Part shown: in pieces, positions 1 through 5,440 of the stretch | Layout: each line of letters opens with the position of its first letter | Numbering within the stretch: the first letter of the stretch is position 1 | DNA from: Patescibacteria group bacterium | GTDB taxonomy: Bacteria; Patescibacteriota; Microgenomatia; UBA1406; GWC2-37-13 | DNA length: 44,459 bases | Direction: 5' to 3' | Assembly (NCBI GenBank): GCA_023381015.1 | Contig: JAMCTE010000021.1 | Span: forward strand, 1-44,459 | Translations under genes and position numbers: made by a program | Notes under the pieces: model-generated | What the model was told of the DNA's origin: nothing | The model's input: the letters and a program-made list of their open reading frames with translations, nothing else | Database searches by the model: none

Positions 1-1
1 C

Positions 2-559
2 CCTGATTGGAGTGATTATTTTAAGGATGCGGCTAAAAAACATGGAATTACTGTTGAGGACGTTAACAGCGTCTGGCATGAGCTTGATGATGATATTACT
101 CTTGGTAGAAAAGGGGCAAAAGAATATTGGCAAAGGGTGGTAGAGAAATTTAATTTAAAAAGTGATCCTAGTTTTGATTTTTTGGAAAGCTGGATGAGTG
201 ACTATCGACCGCGAATTGAAATCCATAAACTGGCAGAAGATGCTTCTAAAAAATATAAGATTGGTTTAATTTCAAATTTATATAACGGCATGTATCCAAG
301 ATTAATAGAGCTGGGGATTGTTGCCGATTTAGATTATTCTGTCGTTCTTCTATCTAATGAAATAGGTATGAGAAAACCTAATAGAGATATCTATGATTTA
401 GCCACAAAAAAAGCCGGGGTCAAACCTGAAGAAACATTTTTGATAGATGACAGGAAAGATTTTATCGAAGGCGCCAAAAAATTCGGCTGGCAAGGATTTT
501 GGCTGGACGACAAAAATGTAGAAAAAACGGTTCAAAAGATCCGGGAACTATTACTTTAA
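2..559 (+). CDS. HAD-family hydrolase, 5' partial
   Basis: The reading frame is open to the left edge, so the start and the nucleophile motif (DxDxT) lie outside the window. The visible part has the HAD subfamily IA core: a helical cap, 'ISNLYNG' (motif II region), 'EIGMRKPNRDIYDLA' (motif III Lys and the typical substrate-loop context) and 'FLIDDRKDF' (motif IV acidic pair). Such proteins are usually small phosphatases (phosphoglycolate- or haloacid-dehalogenase-like), and the substrate cannot be told from sequence. It converges on the minus-strand tryptophan operon, and its stop codon lies inside an 18-bp perfect palindrome. An internal GTG at 137 is not a likely start because homologous sequence continues upstream. 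Confidence 0.85.
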   Translation, partial: PDWSDYFKDAAKKHGITVEDVNSVWHELDDDITLGRKGAKEYWQRVVEKFNLKSDPSFDFLESWMSDYRPRIEIHKLAEDASKKYKIGLISNLYNGMYPRLIELGIVADLDYSVVLLSNEIGMRKPNRDIYDLATKKAGVKPEETFLIDDRKDFIEGAKKFGWQGFWLDDKNVEKTVQKIRELLL

Positions 560-570
560 TTAATTAAAGT
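553..570. repeat. 18-bp perfect palindrome, copy 1
   Basis: The sequence ACTTTAATTAATTAAAGT is its own reverse complement. It overlaps the HAD gene stop codon and lies just beyond the 3' end of the minus-strand trp operon. An identical copy occurs at 4537-4554, within the leader of the same operon, so the two copies bracket the operon. There is no T-run on either side, so a standard intrinsic terminator is not supported. A protein-binding site or an RNA 3'-end hairpin is possible. Confidence 0.7.
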
Positions 571-581
571 CAAACAAAACA

Positions 582-986
582 TCATTTAACTTCTTCCGAA
601 TGTTTTTTTTGCGTGATAGTACTGTAATGAATCCTTATTGGCTTCAAATTGCCAGAAAAATCTTTCTCAAAAATCCAAGTTTCCCTATATTTTTCTTCAA
701 CTGTTTTATTTTTGGGTAGCTTAAAAATGACTTCATTTTTGAAATACGCGATTGAGTACGGATTTCCAATGAGTGTCTTGAATTCAGAGATTTTTCTTTC
801 TCTTGGGTACCAGTTTTTCGTATCGTTGATAATCTCATTCATTTCTTCTGTATCTGTAACAACTCCATTATGGTGGACTATTTCTGTCTGATGTAAACAA
901 AGTTTGGATATTTTATCGGTATTTTTTTCATCAAAAGCTCTAAAAAAATCTAAAACAATTTGTTTGAGGGCTTTATCAGGGTCCAT
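582..986 (-). CDS. NTF2-like / SnoaL-like domain protein
   Basis: A 134-residue protein with the pattern of the NTF2/SnoaL fold: an N-terminal amphipathic helix ('IVLDFFRAFDEKNTDKISKL'), a conserved 'HHNG' turn, then alternating beta strands ending in 'GNLKPIRIHYST'. Members of this fold are ligand-binding or small-molecule enzymes, and nothing here fixes the substrate. It starts 1 bp after the stop of the TrpRS gene, so it is almost certainly the last gene of the trpB2-racemase-trpS operon and shares its regulation. A link to tryptophan use is only contextual. Base composition is more AT-rich than trpS. Confidence 0.7.
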   Translation of the reverse strand: MDPDKALKQIVLDFFRAFDEKNTDKISKLCLHQTEIVHHNGVVTDTEEMNEIINDTKNWYPRERKISEFKTLIGNPYSIAYFKNEVIFKLPKNKTVEEKYRETWIFEKDFSGNLKPIRIHYSTITQKKHSEEVK

Positions 987-987
987 A

Positions 988-2451
988 TTAGGTTAATCCC
1001 ATTTTTTCCTTGACTTCCTTTACGGTTTCTCTAGCGATTTTTCTCGCTCTTTCTGCGCCGTCGCGGATTACTTCATCAACATATTTTGTATCGGCGGCGA
1101 TCTTGGCCCGCCTTTCCTGGAAAGGCTTTAGTTCTTGATAGATCGCATCGGCGATTGCATCTTTCAATTCCACGAATTTGAGCGATCCGTCCTCAAAAGC
1201 TTTTTTGTATTTGTCAACTTCTTTGCTAATAAACAGTTCCGCGAATGTGAAAAGAGTTTTGACTCCGGATGACATTTCGCCTCCGGCCGTCGTCGCTGTC
1301 GGGACGGAACGGATTTTTTTCCTGATTTCCTCAAGAGAGTCGGTCAGGTTGATAAAACTTCCGGCGACGGTTTTGCTCATCTTTCCCTCTCCGGTTAATG
1401 ACGGAATGTATTCGCCTTTTGTCGCAAATCTGACCGGTTCTGGAAAATCAGTACCGTATATTTGGTTCATTTTCCTGGCGATTTCCCTTGTTACTTCGAG
1501 GTGAGGTTCCTGGTCGATGCCGACCGGCACGAGCGAAGCTTTATAGATCAAAATATCAGCAGCCATCAAAACAGGATAGTTCAGTAGCGCCATGGTGACG
1601 AAATGCGGGTGTTGCTTGATCTTGTCTTTGTAGGTAGGGAGGTGGAGCATCCTGGCAACGTTGACTACAGTTGAAAAGTAAAAAGCTAATTCGATGTGTT
1701 CTGGCACACTCGACTGGTAGATGATGATGCTTTTCTTTGGGTCGAGCCCGGCAGCTAGGTAATCGATAATTATCTCTCTTTTATTTTTTGCCAGGACATT
1801 TTTATCGTAAGGCGTTGTAATCGAGTGGACATCGACGACACAGTAGATCGTTTCATATTCGCCGGTTTTCTCCAGTTCCAAAAATCCTTTGACAGCTCCA
1901 AGGTAATTACCGAGATGCAATCTTCCTGTTGCCCTGATTCCGGAAAAGACCCGCTTAACTCCAATTGATGTTGAAGTAGTAGTTATGGAAATTTTTGTAA
2001 TGTCGGCTACTTGGCTGTTTGGAATTTTTTTCAAGTCTTGAACTTCATAGCGGAATGTATACAGCAAACTTCCTGATCCACCGTTGATCTTTGTTTTTTC
2101 AAAGACCCGTTCATCTATCAAAGTTCTTTCTACTTTATGGAGTATGTGAGCGGCTCCTGGAACGACTCCAGTGAGTTTTTTGAATTCCTCATCGGTTGCC
2201 ATCCTCAAGCTTTCAATTCCCAATGCTTTTTTTACTTTTTTGCTTTCGAGGCTGCTGTCGCCTCTTTTAATCAAGGCAACGAATCCCTTCTCAGTCTTCA
2301 TGATCAAGGTCGCCAGAGCTTCATCCAAGCCAAATCCAAGATATTTTTGGACATCTTCAACGCTTACCAATTCCGGATGCTCAAGAATCTCGTGATTAAT
2401 GCCCAATCGTTTCAGTTCGTTGCTGTATTCGAGAACTTTGCCGTCTATCAT
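988..2451 (-). CDS. trpS: Tryptophanyl-tRNA synthetase with N-terminal YbaK/ProX-type editing domain
   Basis: At 487 residues it is about 150 longer than an ordinary bacterial TrpRS. Residues 1-150 form a YbaK/aminoacyl-tRNA deacylase domain ('GFVALIKRGDSSLESKKV', 'LTGVVPGAAH', 'LIDERVFE'). A short Ser/Thr-rich linker (153-164) follows, then a full class Ic catalytic core with 'GIRATGRLHLGNYLG' (171-185, HIGH equivalent) and 'GEGKMSKT' (354-361, KMSKS equivalent). The core charges tRNA-Trp; the N-domain family hydrolyses mischarged tRNAs in trans (Cys- or Ala-tRNA-Pro in known members). A fusion to TrpRS suggests cis or trans proofreading, but its substrate is unknown. Third gene of the operon, 18 bp after the racemase. 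Confidence 0.93.
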   Translation of the reverse strand: MIDGKVLEYSNELKRLGINHEILEHPELVSVEDVQKYLGFGLDEALATLIMKTEKGFVALIKRGDSSLESKKVKKALGIESLRMATDEEFKKLTGVVPGAAHILHKVERTLIDERVFEKTKINGGSGSLLYTFRYEVQDLKKIPNSQVADITKISITTTSTSIGVKRVFSGIRATGRLHLGNYLGAVKGFLELEKTGEYETIYCVVDVHSITTPYDKNVLAKNKREIIIDYLAAGLDPKKSIIIYQSSVPEHIELAFYFSTVVNVARMLHLPTYKDKIKQHPHFVTMALLNYPVLMAADILIYKASLVPVGIDQEPHLEVTREIARKMNQIYGTDFPEPVRFATKGEYIPSLTGEGKMSKTVAGSFINLTDSLEEIRKKIRSVPTATTAGGEMSSGVKTLFTFAELFISKEVDKYKKAFEDGSLKFVELKDAIADAIYQELKPFQERRAKIAADTKYVDEVIRDGAERARKIARETVKEVKEKMGLT

Positions 2452-2469
2452 AAGTTTAAGTTTAACAAA

Positions 2470-3174
2470 TTATAAAGATTTGTAATAATAATTGACAATT
2501 CCTTCTGCCAAAATTTCATCACAGTTTATCATCTTATCTCCCAAAGCTTCATAGTTGATCGCCATCGGCAGTTCGGTACAGCCGAGAATGATCGCTTCGG
2601 CGCCTTCGCCAAGCAGCCTGTTGATTAGTCGCACATACTCATCCCTTTTTTCATGTTCTTTCTTGCCCGCTAAAACGCTTCTAATCATGTGGTCCAATGT
2701 TTTCAACTCCTCATTTTTAGGAATCAAAATTTTAATATTATATTTATTGAACTCTTTTTCGTAAATCCGGGATTTAATCAGGACCGGTGAACCCAAAAGA
2801 GCAACGGTCCTGAATTTTTTATCGCGGCATTTTCTTGCAACCAGTTCGACGACCGAGATAAACCCGGTTTTAGCATTCTTTTTTAATTCCGGAATTAGTA
2901 TATGAACGGTGTTACTGCCGATCGCCAGAGCCGTTGATCCGGCATTTTCTAATAGTTTGACACTCGAGCCAAGCATTTTCAGCGCCGTTTCAACTTGAGA
3001 TTTGTCAGAGATAAAGTCGGGAATAGGAATAGAGTGAATAACCATTTCCGGATAGTCATCGTTATTCTTTGCCTTGTATTCTCTCTGTGCTAACTGGACG
3101 ACTTTTTTATAGATATAATTGGTCGATTGTGGCCCGACACCACCGATCATGCCAATGATCTTCCTGTTTTTCAT
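2470..3174 (-). CDS. Aspartate/glutamate racemase family protein, first catalytic Cys replaced by Ser
   Basis: A 234-residue Asp/Glu racemase superfamily protein, beginning with '[13 protein letters not shown]' as aspartate racemases do. PLP-independent racemases use two cysteines as acid and base. The second is present (Cys199, 'ILGCTELPM'), but the first motif, normally CNT, reads 'AIGSNTVH' with Ser87 (codon AGT at 2914-2916). This predicts one-sided, altered or lost racemisation, or another activity on an amino acid. It overlaps trpB2 by 4 bp (ATGA) and precedes trpS. It is distinct from murI at 35033, which keeps both Cys. Confidence 0.85.
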   Translation of the reverse strand: MKNRKIIGMIGGVGPQSTNYIYKKVVQLAQREYKAKNNDDYPEMVIHSIPIPDFISDKSQVETALKMLGSSVKLLENAGSTALAIGSNTVHILIPELKKNAKTGFISVVELVARKCRDKKFRTVALLGSPVLIKSRIYEKEFNKYNIKILIPKNEELKTLDHMIRSVLAGKKEHEKRDEYVRLINRLLGEGAEAIILGCTELPMAINYEALGDKMINCDEILAEGIVNYYYKSL

Positions 3175-4475
3175 AATTTATCGTGCAAAAACTTATCATA
3201 ACCGTTTAGATCCAAAAGACCATGTCCGGAAAGGTTGAAAAGAATTACTTTCTTTTTTCCTTCATACTTAGCCTTAACCGCCTCATCGATTGCCGATTTG
3301 ATGGCGTGGCAGGATTCAGGAGCAGGGATAATCCCTTCGGTACGGGCGAAATCGACTCCGGCCTGGAAAATTTCCTTTTGCTCGTAAGCCTTTGCTTCGA
3401 TCAACCCTTCGTCATAAAGAAACGAAATCAAAGGCGCCATGCCATGATAACGCAACCCTCCGGCGTGAATGGGTGAAGGGATGAAGTCGGAGCCCATTGT
3501 GTGCATTTTCAGTAAGGGAGTCATCATTGCCGTATCTCCAAAATCGTATTTATATTCTCCTTTTGTCAAAGAGGGACACGATGCCGGTTCGACGCCGATG
3601 AGCCGGGTTTTCTTTTTTCCTTTAATTTTCTCGGTTAAAAAAGGAAAGGCGATGCCGGCAAAGTTGCTGCCGCCGCCGACGCAACCTATGATGACGTCCG
3701 GATATTCGCCGGCCTTTTCCATCTGGCGTTTTGCTTCTTGTCCGACCACGGTTTGGTGCAAAAGGACGTGATTTAAAACACTACCGAGAGAATATTTGGC
3801 GTTTTTTGTTTTGACGACGCTTTCCAAAGCTTCGCTTATCGCAATACCCAGGGACCCCGGATGATTGGGATTGGTCTTCAAAATTTTCTTTCCGAATTCG
3901 GTTAGATTTGACGGACTGGCATTGACATCGGCGCCGTACATCTGCATGACGGTTTTCCGATATGGTTTTTGAACGTACGAAACATTGACCATGAATATCT
4001 GGCATTTTAAACCGAAAAAATTACAAGCCAGGCTTAATGCGGAGCCAAACTGTCCGGCCCCGGTTTCGGCGATCAAAGTCTTTACGCCTTCTTTTTTGTT
4101 GTAATAGGCCTGGGCGATTGTCGTATTGAGTTTGTGACTGCCGGTCGGCGAGGCGCCTTCATACTTAAAATAAATATGGGCCGGAGTATCCAAAAATTTT
4201 TCCAGCCGGTAAGCTCTGAAAACCGGCGTCGGCCGGTACATTTTATAAAAATCCCTGACTTCCTCCGGAATCTTGATTTTTTCCTCGAGTGACACTTCCT
4301 GCTTGATCAGCTCCATGGGAAAAATGGCCGCAAGATCAGCGGGTCCGGCCGGCTGCTTAGTCACCGGATTCAAAGGCGGATCGGGCAATTTTCCCAGATA
4401 TTTTTTAAGGTAATAGGAAATGTTCAGGTAATGTTCCGGAATTTCATTTTCGCTTAATGTGATTTTTGTATTCAT
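3171..4475 (-). CDS. trpB: Tryptophan synthase beta-like protein, TrpB2 type
   Basis: A 434-residue fold-type II PLP enzyme. The length, the N-terminal extension and '[20 protein letters not shown]' are typical of TrpB2, the long, usually TrpA-independent beta chain. The PLP lysine is Lys115 in 'TGSHKLNT', the catalytic Glu lies in '[12 protein letters not shown]', and the phosphate-binding loop is '[10 protein letters not shown]'. The expected reaction is L-serine plus free indole giving L-tryptophan in the cytoplasm. No trpA, trpC, trpD, trpE or trpF is visible, so indole would have to come from outside or from salvage. First structural gene after the leader/attenuator, with its ATG 27 bp after the U-run. 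Confidence 0.93.
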   Translation of the reverse strand: MNTKITLSENEIPEHYLNISYYLKKYLGKLPDPPLNPVTKQPAGPADLAAIFPMELIKQEVSLEEKIKIPEEVRDFYKMYRPTPVFRAYRLEKFLDTPAHIYFKYEGASPTGSHKLNTTIAQAYYNKKEGVKTLIAETGAGQFGSALSLACNFFGLKCQIFMVNVSYVQKPYRKTVMQMYGADVNASPSNLTEFGKKILKTNPNHPGSLGIAISEALESVVKTKNAKYSLGSVLNHVLLHQTVVGQEAKRQMEKAGEYPDVIIGCVGGGSNFAGIAFPFLTEKIKGKKKTRLIGVEPASCPSLTKGEYKYDFGDTAMMTPLLKMHTMGSDFIPSPIHAGGLRYHGMAPLISFLYDEGLIEAKAYEQKEIFQAGVDFARTEGIIPAPESCHAIKSAIDEAVKAKYEGKKKVILFNLSGHGLLDLNGYDKFLHDKL

Positions 4476-4502
4476 AATATTTATATATAAATTTATAAAA
4501 AT

Positions 4503-4527
4503 AAAAAAAACCGCCCTTGCGGACGGC
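4503..4527 (-). terminator. Rho-independent terminator (attenuator) of the trp leader
   Basis: On the minus strand the stem CCGTCC (4526-4521), the GNRA-like loop GCAA and GGGCGG (4516-4511) are followed by eight T (4510-4503), then A and more T. It lies between the leader peptide stop and the trpB2 start codon, so it cannot be a normal gene-end terminator. It must be conditional for the operon to be expressed. Its left arm can instead pair with the upstream segment 4564-4556. Confidence 0.85.
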
Positions 4528-4564
4528 GTATTAATGACTTTAATTAATTAAAGTAGCCACCCGC
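4519..4564 (-). promoter_or_regulatory. Predicted antiterminator fold of the trp leader
   Basis: On the minus strand GCGGGTGGC (4564-4556) can form nine consecutive pairs, two of them G-U, with GCCGTCCGC (4527-4519). The latter contains the left arm of the terminator, so the two folds exclude each other. The loop contains the 18-bp palindrome, which can form its own hairpin. A third, short helix CCGC-GAA-GCGG (4571-4561) would sequester the first arm. The arrangement copies the 1:2, 2:3 and 3:4 logic of enterobacterial trp attenuators. Pairing was derived by eye, without energy calculation. Confidence 0.75.
4537..4554. repeat. 18-bp perfect palindrome, copy 2
   Basis: Identical to the copy at 553-570. 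Here it overlaps the last codons and stop of the leader peptide and would form a hairpin nested within the antiterminator loop. Two exact copies bracketing one operon are unlikely to be chance. Confidence 0.7.
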
Positions 4565-4619
4565 TTCGCGGATATACTTTCTGCCACCAATTTTTGCCAA
4601 ATAAACTGTTTTTTATCAT
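4548..4619 (-). CDS. trpL: Leader peptide with tandem Trp codons (trpL-like)
   Basis: A 23-codon ORF (ATG at 4619-4617, TAA at 4550-4548) between trpR and trpB2, far shorter than standard gene callers accept. It contains 'GKNWWQKVY' with adjacent TGG codons at positions 11 and 12 and a third Trp at 21. The U-tailed terminator follows 20 bp after the stop. This is the standard design of ribosome-mediated trp attenuation: with scarce Trp-tRNA a ribosome stalls on Trp11-12 and frees 4564-4556 for the antiterminator. A ribosome that reaches the stop masks that segment, so the terminator forms. There is no Shine-Dalgarno sequence. It is convincing by architecture, though no protein homology is possible at this length. 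Confidence 0.85.
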   Translation of the reverse strand: MIKNSLFGKNWWQKVYPRSGWLL

Positions 4620-4650
4620 ATGTTTATATTGTTGTGACAAGCCGATATAC

Positions 4651-4663
4651 AACCTCCGAGGTT
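4651..4663. repeat. Short inverted repeat between trpR and trpL
   Basis: AACCTC-C-GAGGTT is a perfect 6+1+6 inverted repeat 22 bp downstream of the trpR stop. It has no T-run, so it does not look like an efficient terminator, and transcription from the trpR promoter could continue into the leader. It may be a pause hairpin or a binding site. Confidence 0.4.
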
Positions 4664-4685
4664 ATTTTTGGCCTGTCATAATAGC

Positions 4686-4931
4686 CTAAATATTCCTAAA
4701 TCTTCCTAGTTTAATTTCTCTAGATCCTCTCGTTACCGTCGCGACGCCAACCTTTAATCGGCGGGCGATCTCCTGGTGGGGGAGGCCGGATTTTATCAAT
4801 TTTACGATTTGTAACCTGGATTCCAACTCCGCCAATTCTTTCGGAGTGAGAATTCCCTTCAAAAACTCGAGCATTTCTCGGGGCGACTTTTGCTTGAGAA
4901 ATGCTTTGACCAACTCCCCTACTTTGTCCAT
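4686..4931 (-). CDS. trpR: Trp repressor (TrpR) homologue
   Basis: An 81-residue TrpR-family protein. Compared from memory with E. coli TrpR it keeps 'ILTPKE' (Thr29, equivalent of Thr44), 'SRLQIV' (Arg39, Arg54 equivalent) and 'GVATVTRGS' (Arg68, Arg84 equivalent). These are the residues that contact L-Trp and the reading-helix end. This separates it from YerC-type paralogues, which lack TRGS. It should bind operator DNA as a dimer with Trp as corepressor. I chose the ATG at 4931 because the upstream ATG at 4946 lies inside the -10 box. The mRNA is nearly leaderless. First gene of the trp region, directly upstream of trpL-trpB2. Confidence 0.9.
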   Translation of the reverse strand: MDKVGELVKAFLKQKSPREMLEFLKGILTPKELAELESRLQIVKLIKSGLPHQEIARRLKVGVATVTRGSREIKLGRFRNI

Positions 4932-4941
4932 ACGGTATACT

Positions 4942-4970
4942 ATCATACTAGTATGTTATCAAAATGTCAA
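4942..4970 (-). promoter_or_regulatory. trpR promoter with overlapping CTAG palindrome operator
   Basis: On the minus strand TTGACA (4970-4965), a 17-bp spacer and TATGAT (4947-4942) form a near-perfect sigma-70 promoter. Its predicted start is within a few bases of the trpR ATG at 4931. The perfect palindrome CATACTAGTATG (4944-4955) covers most of the -10 box and the spacer. It contains ACTAGT, the core that occurs twice in the E. coli trp operator. Autoregulation by TrpR and control of the whole operon are therefore likely. Confidence 0.8.
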
Positions 4971-5002
4971 ATGCAGATTATTTATTATTTTATTTAGCGA
5001 GT

Positions 5003-5404
5003 TTAGAGAGTTGACGAGTTAAATTGTTTATGGGATTTCATCATGCACATATTCATGATGACGGTCAGGCCGGCGCTGCGGGCTTTGGCAGCAGCAGCTT
5101 CGTCCGAGACGCCCTCCTGCATCCAGATCGACTTGGCACCAATCTTTATCGCTTCATCGACAATCGGCGCAACGAATTCGCTACGGCGGAAGATGTCAAC
5201 GACGTCTATCGGTTCGCTGACTTCCTGAAGACTTTTATGGCTTTTTAGGCCGAAAACAGAATTGATATTCGGATTGACAGGAATGATCCTGAATCCTTGC
5301 TTGATGAGATAGTTGGCGACCTGATAGGAATATCTTTCCGGTTTGTCAGACAGTCCGACAACGGCGATCGTTTTAATTTCTTTGAAATAGTTTTTATAAT
5401 CCAT
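5003..5404 (-). CDS. CoA-binding domain protein (YccU-like)
   Basis: A small single-domain Rossmann-fold protein of the CoA_binding_2 family. 'TIAVVGLSDKPERYSYQVA' is the glycine-rich nucleotide loop, and 'GFRIIPVNPN', 'DVVDIFRRSE', 'AKSIWMQEGV' and the C-terminal 'NMCMMKSH' are the family hallmarks. It probably binds CoA or an acyl-CoA, and the physiological role is not known. I start it at the ATG at 5404, eight residues before the first strand; a GTG at 5428, 12 bp after the upstream PBP stop, is an alternative start. Last gene of the operon membrane protein-metG-PBP-this gene. Confidence 0.85.
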   Translation of the reverse strand: MDYKNYFKEIKTIAVVGLSDKPERYSYQVANYLIKQGFRIIPVNPNINSVFGLKSHKSLQEVSEPIDVVDIFRRSEFVAPIVDEAIKIGAKSIWMQEGVSDEAAAAKARSAGLTVIMNMCMMKSHKQFNSSTL

Positions 5405-5440
5405 ACGCGATTTTTCGCCAATCTTCACCTTGGAACTTTT

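Noticed and set aside
4503-4620. T-box riboswitch in front of trpB2 (GGGTGGC resembles the T-box UGGN core and would fit a tRNA-Trp discriminator G)
   Set aside because: There is no room for a stem I with a specifier loop, and the full T-box consensus is absent. GGGTGGC is explained by the leader peptide and the antiterminator pairing.
4932-4946. Upstream ATG at 4946 as trpR start
   Set aside because: It lies inside the -10 box of the trpR promoter, so it would not be transcribed from it. The ATG at 4931 fits the predicted start of the mRNA.
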